Source: Nostoc sphaeroides (GTDB lineage Bacteria > Cyanobacteriota > Cyanobacteriia > Cyanobacteriales > Nostocaceae). Taken from it: DNA of 64,000 bases. Of the stretch, positions 17,209 to 26,433 are shown in pieces; the first letter of the stretch is position 1; the number at the start of each line of letters is the position of its first letter. The stretch spans positions 6,275,001-6,339,000 of the forward strand of contig NZ_CP031941.1 of assembly GCF_003443655.1 (NCBI RefSeq). The letters run 5' to 3'. The notes below the pieces were generated by a model that ran no database searches, was not told where the DNA came from, and was given only the letters and a program-made list of their open reading frames with translations. Position numbers and translations under genes: made by a program.

Positions 17209-20049
17209 CTAAACTGTGATAAAAGTGGAAGGTTGAGCCAAAAGTATACTTGCAGTGACATTATCCAACTTCGCCAACACTTGATTATCAGAACTATCCA
17301 TAATAAAGGCTTGACTTCCTTGTTGATATATCGATAATTGACCGAACTTGAGACCACCTGACAACGCAAGCTTGTCCTTACCTATTTCAAAGTCAGTAAT
17401 GGAGTCTGTACCCTCTCCAGAAGCCAATACAAAGGTGTCAGTGCCATAATCCCCTGTAAGTACATCTTTGCCTGCATCTCCATAAAGCCAGTCATTGCCT
17501 GTGCCCCCTAATAGTTGGTCATCACCGATACCACCAAATAACCTATCGTTACCGTTATCACCCGCAAGCTTGTCATTGCCGCTATCGCCATAGAGCAGGT
17601 CATCACCATCACCTCCCCAGAGACTATCGTTTCCGTCGCCTCCAAAAATTTGGTCATTTCTTAGATTACCTACAATGTTGTCGTTACCGCCAAACCCATA
17701 AATCTTGTTAGATGGGGCATGGCCTTTTAAGTACTCAGAGCTATCAGTGCCATTGAGAAGATAAGTTTCAGTAGCAAGAGCGGGTTTAACTGTGCCTTTG
17801 ATGGCAAAGTTAAAAGGGCTTTCGTCACTATCGTTGTTGATCAAACTGAAACTGCCAGAATATGTTCCAGGTGTAGGTATATTTGTATTGAGTGCCACTG
17901 TTATATTCGTCGAAGCCTTGGCAGCCAAGCTATATGGACGAGTTCCTACCAAACTAAAGCCGTCGGGAAGTGTAAGATTACCTAAGTTTAGCGTAGCTGT
18001 ACCGATGTTTTTGATGGTGAAAGTTTTGGTAGCGGTGCTGCCGAAAGTGACGTTGCCAAAGTCAATGGGAGTAGTGCTACCATCTGCAATGTTAACTGTG
18101 CTATTGAGAACTTGAATTTCGGGGGCAGGAGCGGGCTGAACTTTACCCCTAATGGCAAAATCAAAGGGGCTTTCGTTAGGATCGTTATTACTCAAACTGA
18201 ACCTGCCACCGTATGTTCCAGATGTTTTTGTATTGAGTTCCACCGTTAGACTCGCCCAATTATTGACTGCCAAGGTAGCTGGAAGAGTTCCTACCAAACT
18301 AAAGCCGTTGGGGAGTGTAAGATTAGTCAGGTTGAGTGGAGCTTTACCGGTGTTCTTAATGGTAAAAGTTTGAAATACGGTGCTGCCGAAAGCGGCATCG
18401 CCAAAGTCAATGGGAGTGGTGCTGCCATCTATAATGTCAACTTTGTTATTGACAACTTCAATTTCGGGAGCATTAACTTTACCACTAATAACAAAGTTAA
18501 AGGGGCTTTCGTTACTATCGTTGTTGGTTAAACTGAAGCTGCCACTGTAGGTTCCGCCAGTGGTGGTATTTAGTGCCACTGTTATATTCGCCGAAGTCTT
18601 GGCAGCCACAGTAGATGGAAGAGTTCCTACCAAACTAAAGCCGTCGGGGAGTTTGAGATTACTCAGGTTGAGTGGAGCTATACCTGTATTTTTAATGGTA
18701 AAAGTTTTGGTTACGGTGCTGCCAGCAATGACCTCGCCAAAGTTAATGGCGGTAGTGCTTTTATCTGCAATGTCAACTGTGCCATCAAGAACTTGAATTT
18801 CGGGGTTAGGAGTCTTATTGGTGGGGGCTTCGGATACGCCAATATCAGTCAATACACTGCCGTCACCATCGCCATCTAGGGGAGTAATCTTAGTGACACT
18901 ATTGAAAGCATTGGAACCACCATCGATCGCAGGACTTCCAGGTTTGAGCCTAAAGTCATGATTCGCTGCATTAACAAACAACGGGTCTTTGTTTAATACA
19001 TTTCCTGATCCTGTGCCTTTCAAAGCTCCGTTGTAAGCAAGGTTATTGTCAAATGAAACATTACTCGAATTAACAATAGAATTAGCAGAATTTCCGTCGT
19101 TTGCATACATAATATTGTTAGAGGCATGAACATTTTTAGCAATGTTGATAAAGATTTCTCCAACCGACAGTTCAAGGGAATTTTTGTAAGTTGTATTATT
19201 CACAATGTCTATAGGGTTTTCTCCTTTGAAAATCTGAATACCTGCGCCACCATTGTTGTAAATTACGTTTTTACTAATTAAGGCTTTGCCCTGGTATGCA
19301 ACATTTCCAATATAAGAACTGTCAAACATTATTCCATGACCCTCGGTTACTGTTCCTGCATTAATCCAAGGAACTAATTGTTTATTATCAAAGACAATGT
19401 TACCTCGAATAATTACTTTGTAATCTGTGTTGCTTTTGTCAGAGTTCCACAAATTAAGTAAACCAATTCCTTGAACACCGAAAGGCGAGTACCAACCATT
19501 TCCAGAAACAATATTGTTTTCTATTGTAATGTAATCTGCTTGAGTTGCTCCAATCCCACCGCCTGGAAACTTAGAAACGTTGTTATTGCTAATTGTGATG
19601 TGATGTGAACGTTGCTTTTCGCTGCCATCGATATATGTAACGCTGATGCCATTTCCAGATGTTGCTGGGTTATTCAAATTATCTTTATGTTCGAGGGCAT
19701 ATTCTAATGTAGTATCATCTCTTGCCCCCACCAGCTTTAGCCCATTAATGACTATATAAGAAGAGCCTGTAATTGAGATAGCATTCCAATTTTTATCGTG
19801 TGCTTCTATAACAGGAGTGTGTCCAGGATAAGCAGTAAATGTGATCGGCGCATTAACGGTACCGTGCTTATCTTCAATATTCAGGATATTAGGGTAAATA
19901 TTTGTGTAAGTACCATTCATGACGTAGACGGTATCACCTGCCTTCACCAAATCTGCGGCTTGTTGGAGGGTGCGAAATGCAGATCCTTGTTTCAAACCAT
20001 CATTTTTATCATTGCCTGTTCCAGAAACGTAATATGTTTTGCCAGCCAT
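17209..20049 (-). CDS. large secreted-type protein: beta-helix, three choice-of-anchor D repeats, RTX repeats
   Basis: A 946-residue mosaic. Residues 1-400 form a right-handed parallel beta-helix (GTGNDKNDGLKQGSAFRTLQQA start; many NxxxxN/VIxxN turns), as in pectate-lyase-like or adhesin proteins. Residues about 415-750 hold three copies of a ~110-residue module with INFGxVxxGSTVTKTFTIKNTG, the choice-of-anchor D (ASPM/HYDIN-like) type. Residues about 780-900 contain RTX calcium-binding nonapeptides (GGDGNDSLWG, GGIGDDQLLG). There is no N-terminal signal peptide, and the RTX tail suggests type I secretion, which is inference. No TolC/HlyD/ABC transporter genes adjoin it. It may act on or bind extracellular polysaccharide. 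Confidence 0.9.
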   Translation of the reverse strand: MAGKTYYVSGTGNDKNDGLKQGSAFRTLQQAADLVKAGDTVYVMNGTYTNIYPNILNIEDKHGTVNAPITFTAYPGHTPVIEAHDKNWNAISITGSSYIVINGLKLVGARDDTTLEYALEHKDNLNNPATSGNGISVTYIDGSEKQRSHHITISNNNVSKFPGGGIGATQADYITIENNIVSGNGWYSPFGVQGIGLLNLWNSDKSNTDYKVIIRGNIVFDNKQLVPWINAGTVTEGHGIMFDSSYIGNVAYQGKALISKNVIYNNGGAGIQIFKGENPIDIVNNTTYKNSLELSVGEIFINIAKNVHASNNIMYANDGNSANSIVNSSNVSFDNNLAYNGALKGTGSGNVLNKDPLFVNAANHDFRLKPGSPAIDGGSNAFNSVTKITPLDGDGDGSVLTDIGVSEAPTNKTPNPEIQVLDGTVDIADKSTTAINFGEVIAGSTVTKTFTIKNTGIAPLNLSNLKLPDGFSLVGTLPSTVAAKTSANITVALNTTTGGTYSGSFSLTNNDSNESPFNFVISGKVNAPEIEVVNNKVDIIDGSTTPIDFGDAAFGSTVFQTFTIKNTGKAPLNLTNLTLPNGFSLVGTLPATLAVNNWASLTVELNTKTSGTYGGRFSLSNNDPNESPFDFAIRGKVQPAPAPEIQVLNSTVNIADGSTTPIDFGNVTFGSTATKTFTIKNIGTATLNLGNLTLPDGFSLVGTRPYSLAAKASTNITVALNTNIPTPGTYSGSFSLINNDSDESPFNFAIKGTVKPALATETYLLNGTDSSEYLKGHAPSNKIYGFGGNDNIVGNLRNDQIFGGDGNDSLWGGDGDDLLYGDSGNDKLAGDNGNDRLFGGIGDDQLLGGTGNDWLYGDAGKDVLTGDYGTDTFVLASGEGTDSITDFEIGKDKLALSGGLKFGQLSIYQQGSQAFIMDSSDNQVLAKLDNVTASILLAQPSTFITV

Positions 20050-20941
20050 GAGATTAACTCCGAATGTTTATAAGGTGAATTGGTCTTACTTTCTCAGCAA
20101 CAAACTATGTTGCTAAGTAGTTATTTGAATGGGTCATTTATCTGGACTTTTCAGGACAGTCGCAGTTGTGCGATCGCAACTTTAAATTGCGTCGTTTGTA
20201 GAAAAATTTTGTAATTAAAATTTCTCTTCTATCAACCCTTGATTGTTAAAGCAGAGATGTCGATATCGTCGATCATCAGTGTTTTATTAAGGGTGAACGG
20301 ACGATTGCACGCAGACAAGGTAGCGCAAAGCCAAAGACGTTTATCTGTCTTATCTGCGTTCGTTGTTAGACATTCTGTGATTACCAAAGCTGAAGTTGAA
20401 TACTCATATCTTCATTTGTGACAGCCGCGATCGTCATAGCCCGTCGTAGACATCGCTGCTATGGGCAAACCAGCTTTACTATCTGCTCTATTTCGATACG
20501 ATGATCATAAATTGGCATAGTAATTCCTCTGAACTTTGTCCGTTGTCTTAGGTCAGGAGGTTGCCAAATCGGCATGGTAAAATGCACCCCTCGCTGATAA
20601 CTGGAGACTTAAAGTTATAGTGGTCAAAGTTAAATTGCTTGAAACTTTTGTAGGTTGATCCCTTAAGTTAAGGGAACCAATGTAAGAACTTAGTCGAACC
20701 TGTTGTAAGCTGTGTAACTGAGCCTGGTGAACTCATGTATTAAAGCTAACCTTTACAAAAAGGGTTTCCATCAGTGAATGCGCTGAATATAGTTCGTTTT
20801 TTTACAACAATAGCGAAAAATATATGGAGGTTTGCTGCTGAAGTCCTGTTAATTTCCAGAGTGATATGGGAATAGAGAGGTCTTTGTGCAAGGATTTGAT
20901 GAAGTTTCTCTAAAAATTTTTAAACTTAATCTTCATATACT
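20050..20941. other. 892-base gap upstream of thiD; possible structured leader or RNA at about 20580-20800
   Basis: I find no gene. The part from about 20580 to 20800 contains short perfect hairpins, for example CCCTTAA-g-TTAAGGG near 20661, and AACCTTT/AAAGGGTT near 20750, and reads like structured non-coding sequence. It does not match the TPP riboswitch consensus expected for a thiamine gene. The first part (20050-20570) shows nothing I can name. Confidence 0.4.
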
Positions 20942-21763
20942 ATGAACACTAAAATAAACTCCAGAATACCCGTTGCTTTAACCATTGCTGGTTCAGATAG
21001 CGGTGGCGGTGCAGGAATTCAAGCTGATTTACGTACCTTTGCTTTTCACTGTGTCCACGGTACTAGCGCTATAACCTGCGTCACGGCACAAAACACGTTA
21101 GGAGTGAAGAGGGTTGACGCCATACCAACAGAGGCTGTTGTGGCGCAAATTCAGGCAGTAGTTGAAGATATTGGCGTACAAGCTGCCAAAACGGGAATGT
21201 TGCTTAATCAGGAAATTATCTTTGCTGTTGCCCAGCAGGTGGAAGCTTTACAAATCGATAATTTAGTAGTTGATCCGGTAATGGTGTCACGTACAGGGGC
21301 ACAATTGATTGATGATGATGCTGTGAAGACTCTATGCCATGCCCTGATTCCCAAGGCGGTTGTAATCACGCCAAATCGCTACGAAGCCCAGATTTTAAGC
21401 GGTTTACAAATTAATTCTTTGGAGGATATGCAAGCCGCAGCTGAAATTATTCACAAGACTTTACGGACGAAAGCTGTTTTAGTCAAGGGCGGAGGTATGC
21501 AGGGAGATTTACGTGGTGTTGATATCTGGTTTGATGGGGACAAGTTGGAAGTTTTGACTGGCCAGCAAGTAGAGACAAAAAATACCCACGGTACTGGTTG
21601 TACACTATCGGCTGCGATCGCTGCTAATCTGGCTAAGGGAAAAGACTTGTGGCAGGCAGTGCAACAGGCAAAAGAGTATGTGACTACTGCACTCACTTAC
21701 GCCCTAGATATTGGCGAAGGGCAAGGCCCTGTAGGACATTTCTTCCCATTGTTACGAAATTAA
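20942..21763 (+). CDS. thiD: ThiD: hydroxymethylpyrimidine/phosphomethylpyrimidine kinase
   Basis: ThiD phosphorylates 4-amino-5-hydroxymethyl-2-methylpyrimidine twice to give the pyrimidine diphosphate used in thiamine synthesis. The 273-residue ribokinase-fold protein shows the substrate-binding start LTIAGSDSGGGAGIQADL, the central DPVMVSRTGAQL, and the ATP/anion-hole motif NTHGTGCTLSAAIA near residue 215. Length and motifs are typical. It is cytoplasmic. The start ATG follows a long untranslated-looking region. Confidence 0.95.
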   Translation: MNTKINSRIPVALTIAGSDSGGGAGIQADLRTFAFHCVHGTSAITCVTAQNTLGVKRVDAIPTEAVVAQIQAVVEDIGVQAAKTGMLLNQEIIFAVAQQVEALQIDNLVVDPVMVSRTGAQLIDDDAVKTLCHALIPKAVVITPNRYEAQILSGLQINSLEDMQAAAEIIHKTLRTKAVLVKGGGMQGDLRGVDIWFDGDKLEVLTGQQVETKNTHGTGCTLSAAIAANLAKGKDLWQAVQQAKEYVTTALTYALDIGEGQGPVGHFFPLLRN

Positions 21764-21773
21764 CCGCTATCAA

Positions 21774-21902
21774 GGGGAGTGGGGAGTGGGGAGTGGGGAG
21801 GCAAGGGGAGAAAGAATAACTAATGACAAATGACAAATGACCAATGACCAATGACCAATGACTAATGACAAATGACAAATGACCAATGACTAATGACAAA
21901 TA
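21774..21902. repeat. heptamer tandem repeats (GGGGAGT)n and (AATGACC/A)n
   Basis: Three to four copies of GGGGAGT (21774-21800) are followed by about eleven copies of the heptamer AATGACA/AATGACC/AATGACT (21820-21902). Two STRR families are juxtaposed downstream of thiD. Confidence 0.9.
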
Positions 21903-22020
21903 ATAAATCTTTGCCCTTTCGCCATTTTTCTATTATTCTTGGGCATAGTTTCAGGGCTGACTATCTCTGTTAGCATCTCTGTACAACCTACTTACCTTGA
22001 TTTTTAATACCAAGCCCCCG

Positions 22021-22620
22021 ATGCGAACAACCATAGGTTCAGTTCACACAAATTCGCCAACACCCACTACTCAAGCCTACCCTCCCTCTGTACCACTATC
22101 TGTATATAGGGAATTGTCAACAGAGTTGCAAGCAGCGCAGGTGAAGCTACAGGCACTTACTACCAAAAATCAGGAATTAGCACAAGAAAATCAACTACTA
22201 CGCCAAGAAATTACCAAAGTCGTTGAGTCTTTTTCTCATTTGCAAAAGTTTGTGGATTCCCATACTACGCCTAGTTATCACCAAGTCCCCCAAGCTTCTG
22301 GTGGCGTTAAAAATGCCGCTATGCCCCCAGCACAAGCGCGTCCACGTCAGCAGGTTTCTCGCCCACCTGTTATCCCCAAAACGCCACCCGAAAAAAGCCA
22401 CCGCCAAGACTTTTCTACACCTGTAATGGAAATGAATTTCTCGATACCAGAACCAGTTTTTATAGAAGAGCAACAAGTAAGTTATTATTCCACTACTGAG
22501 CCAGATGCCAAGGGACTCAATGGCTGGTGGTTAATTATCACCATATTGTTAATCATGCTTACTGCCTTTAGTGCTGGATATTTCGTTGTGCGTCCCTTGT
22601 TTGAACATCAGAAACGTTAG
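22021..22620 (+). CDS. hypothetical protein with coiled coil and C-terminal membrane anchor
   Basis: About 199 residues from an ATG at 22021 (a TTG eight codons earlier is also in frame). Residues about 30-75 are a coiled coil (LQAAQVKLQALTTKNQELAQ), the middle is proline/glutamine-rich, and one hydrophobic helix lies near the C-terminus (WWLIITILLIMLTAFSAGYFVV). It precedes glnB by about 340 bases. The function is unknown; it is probably a tail-anchored protein. Confidence 0.75.
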   Translation: MRTTIGSVHTNSPTPTTQAYPPSVPLSVYRELSTELQAAQVKLQALTTKNQELAQENQLLRQEITKVVESFSHLQKFVDSHTTPSYHQVPQASGGVKNAAMPPAQARPRQQVSRPPVIPKTPPEKSHRQDFSTPVMEMNFSIPEPVFIEEQQVSYYSTTEPDAKGLNGWWLIITILLIMLTAFSAGYFVVRPLFEHQKR

Positions 22621-22855
22621 TTGACAGCAGCACCAAGCTTTCGTGCTACCAAGCAATTTCTGTGCAATCACTCTCTAAAATATTTGAGTATATCTGCCAG
22701 ATGGCGAAATTTGCTTATTTTAGCTTCTAAAAGCGACATAAAATGCTAAATTGATAGCAACTTTATTTATGTTAAAAGCTCAAAGATTATCCAATTAAAT
22801 CCTTGGCGCTTTTCATATCCCAAACCCTCAGACAAAACATCTACACTTTAAAAAA

Positions 22856-22898
22856 GTGGTAATTATTACATATCTTTTAGGAAAAGCACTGCTAGTTA
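22856..22898 (+). promoter_or_regulatory. putative NtcA-activated promoter of glnB
   Basis: GTG-N8-TAC (22856-22869) is one base from the NtcA consensus GTA-N8-TAC and satisfies GT-N10-AC. TAGTTA (22893-22898) lies 23 bases downstream, the spacing expected for the -10 box of a class II NtcA promoter. It lies 95 bases before the glnB start codon. Predicted from sequence alone. Confidence 0.55.
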
Positions 22899-22963
22899 CA
22901 GCTTCAGACTGCGGATCTGGTTAGATATATAAACGAAGCTAGTAGAAGTCAGGAGTTAAAAAG

Positions 22964-23302
22964 ATGAAAAAAGTAGAAGCTATTATCCGCCCATTTAAGC
23001 TAGATGAGGTAAAAATTGCCTTGGTTAACGCTGGTATTGTCGGCATGACTGTTTCTGAAGTCCGGGGGTTCGGACGGCAGAAAGGCCAAACTGAACGGTA
23101 TCGCGGTTCTGAGTACACCGTTGAGTTTCTACAAAAACTCAAAGTGGAAATCGTCGTTGATGACAATCAAGTTGATATGGTGGTGGACAAAATTATTGCT
23201 GCTGCCCGCACTGGTGAAATCGGCGATGGTAAAATTTTTATCTCGCCTGTTGAGCAAGTGATTCGGATTCGCACCGGGGAAAAGAACACAGAAGCAGTTT
23301 AA
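22964..23302 (+). CDS. glnB: GlnB: PII nitrogen-regulatory protein
   Basis: A 112-residue PII protein that senses ATP/ADP and 2-oxoglutarate and controls N-acetylglutamate kinase, PipX and transporters in cyanobacteria. The T-loop RYRGSEYTVEF carries Ser49, the site phosphorylated in unicellular cyanobacteria, and Tyr51. The B-loop TGEIGDGKIFI and C-loop RIRTGE complete the nucleotide site. Length and motifs are canonical. It starts at ATG with AGGAGTTAAAAAG upstream. The likely NtcA site links it to nitrogen status and thereby to the heterocyst genes of this window. Confidence 0.97.
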   Translation: MKKVEAIIRPFKLDEVKIALVNAGIVGMTVSEVRGFGRQKGQTERYRGSEYTVEFLQKLKVEIVVDDNQVDMVVDKIIAAARTGEIGDGKIFISPVEQVIRIRTGEKNTEAV

Positions 23303-23734
23303 CAGTTTCGCGTAATTCCCCTTCCTCAGCCGTTCGCGTAGCGTGTCGTAGACAAGGTAGGGAGGGGATGTAAGAGAGTCGAAAACGAAACGCCAAAGGT
23401 TGTTGAATTTTACCTACGTAGGACTTACGCACTGTACAAATGAATTATCTTATGTATTAACGTAAATAGGTTGTTTCAGGCATTTACAAACTATCCTTTG
23501 TTAGCCGCGATCGCAAAAAGATAGTTGAAAAATCTGGTTAAAAGCCTTGAAAAGCATACCTGTCATTTCGGCTTTCCTGTCAATGCGTAAGTACTACTAC
23601 GGTAAAATCAGGTGATGGAGCAGTTGAGTTTTTGACAACATTAGCTTTTCGGATTTTCTTGAGCTAAGTCTGAGTCTTAGGAATCACCGCCCTAAAAGTG
23701 CGGTGAGGATGTCAAGAGGAAAGCTTTGATCGTC
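23303..23734. other. 432-base gap between convergent glnB and SDR genes
   Basis: No gene seen. The C-rich stretch after glnB (CCCCTTCCT near 23318) and GGGAGGGGAT near 23360 can pair and may form the glnB terminator. A repeat-end-like TAGGACTTACGCA occurs at 23421-23433, identical to the TIR of the MITE at 12716, without a matching second end nearby. Confidence 0.5.
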
Positions 23735-24475
23735 TCAAGCGATTCCACCGTTTACACGAATATTTTGCCCAGTGATCCACCTAGCTTCATCGCTAGCGAG
23801 GAATGCTACTACATCGGCAATTTCTTGCACATCTCCCAGTTTGCCAAAGGCAGCCATTTGGGCCAAACGGTCTATTTGTTCTTGTGTTTTGCCTTCTCGA
23901 AACAGTTCTGTATCGGTGGGGCCAGGAGAAATAGCATTAACTACGATCGCTTTTGCACCTAATTCTTTAGCTAGTACCCGCGTGATTTGTTCAACAGCAC
24001 CCTTGGTTCCTACATAGGCACTATAAGTTGGCAGCATCATCGCCGTAGTTGATGAGGAAAAGTTGATAATCCGTCCGCCTTCTGCCATGTGTTGCGCGGC
24101 TTGTTGACAAGTAAAAAAAGTGCCTTTGACGTTAATAGCAAAAATCGCGTCAAAATCTTCTTCACTCACCTGATTAATTGGTTTATAGAAGGCAATTCCG
24201 GCATTGTTGACCAAAATATCCACTTTACCGAAGCGCTCAAGCGTTTGCTCAAATAACCGTTGGATGTCAGGTATTTTGCTAACATCAGCTTGTACGGCGA
24301 TCGCCTCTACTCCCAGCTTTTCTATTTCTGCAACAACTTGTTCTGCTTTGCCTGTATTCCCCGCATAGTTGACGACAATAGATGCGCCGTTACCAGCTAA
24401 TTTTAGTGCGATCGCTCGTCCAATTCCCCGCGATGCCCCAGTGATAATTGCAACTTTCCCGGCTATTGATGCCAT
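23735..24475 (-). CDS. SDR family oxidoreductase (FabG-like)
   Basis: A 246-residue classical short-chain dehydrogenase. The cofactor motif TGASRGIG (residues 13-20), NNAG (about 90), catalytic Ser in INFSSST and the YVGTK (YxxxK) motif are all present, as is PG.T near residue 190. The residue pattern resembles 3-oxoacyl-ACP reductases and glucose dehydrogenase-like SDRs; the substrate cannot be read from sequence. It is not in an obvious operon. Confidence 0.9.
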   Translation of the reverse strand: MASIAGKVAIITGASRGIGRAIALKLAGNGASIVVNYAGNTGKAEQVVAEIEKLGVEAIAVQADVSKIPDIQRLFEQTLERFGKVDILVNNAGIAFYKPINQVSEEDFDAIFAINVKGTFFTCQQAAQHMAEGGRIINFSSSTTAMMLPTYSAYVGTKGAVEQITRVLAKELGAKAIVVNAISPGPTDTELFREGKTQEQIDRLAQMAAFGKLGDVQEIADVVAFLASDEARWITGQNIRVNGGIA

Positions 24476-24547
24476 AAATTAATCTAGTTTTATTTTGGTT
24501 CACCAAAGTGATTATCTGCTGTTAAAGTACTCTAGCAAGGTTAAATT

Positions 24548-24571
24548 TAGTCATTAGTCATTAGTCATTAG
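24548..24571. repeat. heptamer tandem repeat (TTAGTCA)3
   Basis: Three copies of TTAGTCA between the SDR and adaptor genes, the same heptamer as at 616-664. Confidence 0.8.
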
Positions 24572-24636
24572 CTATTCTCCCCCTGCCTCCCCTGCTCCCT
24601 CATCTCCCTCATCCCCCGACTCCTCACTCCCCTTAA

Positions 24637-25947
24637 TTAAGATTCTGGAACGATCGCAACACCATCCCTAAGATTGAGCAACCCTGAGATAATAACTTTA
24701 TCTTCTGGCTGCAATCCTTCAATAACTTGGTAATTATTATCTTTGATCTCGCCTAGCTTTACTGGCTTTTGCCGAGCTACTTGTTGAGATACACCTTGGG
24801 GAGATGTTTCTGTTTCAACTACATAAACAAAAGTGTCTCCACCTACACGAGTCATTGCTGTTGTGGGAATTAAAACTCCGGGGCGCTGATTCCAGAACAC
24901 TCTAGCCCTTACCAATTGATCTGCACGTAACTGCCCGTTAGGGTTGTCAAAAAGTGCTTTGATCAGTATTCCTTGGGTTTCATTACTAGCAGTAGGTGCA
25001 ATGAAAAATACCCTACTTCTACCAAGTTTTTGACCTTGTGTGTTCATAACCTCCACTGGCATTCCCTTACGCAGTTGGGGCCCTTGCTGTAATGGCACAG
25101 AGATGTTAACTTCTAAAGGTCGATTTTGGGTGATATTAACTAATTGTGTAGAAGTATTAACTAAATCACCTACTTTCACAGCCATGTTGCCAACTGTGCC
25201 ACTAAAGGGAGCGGTAATTTTGTCAGACTGGAGATTCCCTTGTTGTGGAATATTTACATTAGCTTGCTGCAAAGTTCTTTCAGCCTGCAATATGTTGGCT
25301 CTTTGTGCTTGAATTCTAGAATCAATTGCATCAAGATTAGTTTTAGCATTGGCGAGGCGATCGCCAAACTGATTGCGAGTTTGTCGAGACACGGCTCCTT
25401 CCTGGGCTAGGGTGACAAACTTTTCGTAATTCTGCTGGTACAATTGCACATTTGCAACATAGGATGGTCGTTGTGCTTCCAGAGATTTGAGTGTAGCGCG
25501 GGCATTTTCCAGTTGCACTAAAAATCCTTGAGGCACAGCATTGCTTTCATTGACACCTGCTTGTGATGTAGGATCTACTTGGAGAATTGCTGCTCCTGGT
25601 GCGATTGGATCTCCCGATTTGACAAATATTTGAGTAACTTGGCCCTGAATCCTTGGCTGGAGCGTGACTGAGCGCTGGGATTTTAGGCTAGCAATAAAAT
25701 CTGAACTTTCCTCAATAATGCCGCTTTGTACTGTCGATATTTTGACTCTTACCCCTTGAGGTTGAGAATTAGCAGTTGAAGGTGCTGAATTTTGCGGAGT
25801 GAGCAAACGCCAAACTAGAGTTGCTGTGCCCCCTAACAATAGTAGTCCAACTAAAACCCAAAGCCACCGCCGTTTTCCAGAAGGTGGCTCAAATGAGGTT
25901 TGTGGAGCTTTTTCTCCAAAATCGGTTTGAGGCTCAGGGGATGTCAT
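24637..25947 (-). CDS. RND-type efflux periplasmic adaptor (HlyD/MFP family)
   Basis: A 436-residue membrane-fusion protein. After a cytoplasmic tail comes one membrane helix (RRWLWVLVGLLLLGGTATLVW, split here by function: residues about 27-47). Then the lipoyl half-motifs (VTLQPRIQGQVTQIFVKSGD and ITAPFSGTVGNMAVKVGD), an alpha-hairpin of coiled coil (about 140-230), and the beta-barrel and membrane-proximal domains follow. Such adaptors link an RND pump to an outer-membrane channel. No pump or TolC gene adjoins it in this window, so its partner is unknown. Confidence 0.9.
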   Translation of the reverse strand: MTSPEPQTDFGEKAPQTSFEPPSGKRRWLWVLVGLLLLGGTATLVWRLLTPQNSAPSTANSQPQGVRVKISTVQSGIIEESSDFIASLKSQRSVTLQPRIQGQVTQIFVKSGDPIAPGAAILQVDPTSQAGVNESNAVPQGFLVQLENARATLKSLEAQRPSYVANVQLYQQNYEKFVTLAQEGAVSRQTRNQFGDRLANAKTNLDAIDSRIQAQRANILQAERTLQQANVNIPQQGNLQSDKITAPFSGTVGNMAVKVGDLVNTSTQLVNITQNRPLEVNISVPLQQGPQLRKGMPVEVMNTQGQKLGRSRVFFIAPTASNETQGILIKALFDNPNGQLRADQLVRARVFWNQRPGVLIPTTAMTRVGGDTFVYVVETETSPQGVSQQVARQKPVKLGEIKDNNYQVIEGLQPEDKVIISGLLNLRDGVAIVPES

Positions 25948-26433
25948 GGCTTTTGAGGAACTTAAGGAACAAATTAACTAGAATTAAATCAATATTTCAT
26001 CTGTTGATATGGAAATTACTGATTTAGCATGAGGTTTTGTGGCAAATTATGTGTTATATCATCCAAATATACAGTTTTGATGATTCTGTCTAAATCTACC
26101 CAAAGGTCAATCCCTAATTTTCCATCAAGTTATCGTGAGCAGGGTTTGCTGGTGATGGCATACCCATGATTGCACTGTAAAAAGTCGGCGATCTAGCTGA
26201 ATCAATAAATATATAAGTTAGTTAATCATATAGCTAGTTGACCAATTATTCCTTGATGGTACAGAGCAACTAAATTTATTTATGGATAGATAAATTTTAA
26301 ACAATGCAGGGTTCAAGCCCCCCGATTTATCCGTGGGCTTTAATTGCGAATGGGCGAAAAAGCGAATTGCGAATTGTGCTGACTGTAGCTCAATCCCTTT
26401 AGAGGCTTTCTGGTCAAGCTTCCGATTAGAAAA
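25948..26433. other. gap holding one arm of a long inverted repeat
   Basis: No gene seen. The part 26240-26383 is one arm of the inverted-repeat pair described separately. The rest is AT-rich with no structure I can name. Confidence 0.5.
26240..26383 (+). repeat. 144-bp inverted repeat, left arm
   Basis: From GACCAATTATTCCTTGATGG to GAATTGTGCTGAC. The reverse complement of 30132-30277 is nearly identical, apart from small differences in the middle (for example GGTTCAAGCCCCCCG versus GGTTCAGAGCAAGCGG) and one extra GAATGGGC. The two arms face each other and enclose the methyltransferase and SLH genes. Confidence 0.92.

Noticed and set aside
20580..20941. TPP riboswitch before thiD
   Set aside because: The conserved CTGAGA and ACCTGATC...GGATAATGCCAGCG segments are not found.
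26300..26345. tRNA-like T-arm (GGTTCAAGCCCCCC)
   Set aside because: No acceptor or anticodon stems can be built around it, and the other copy of the inverted repeat has a different sequence there.
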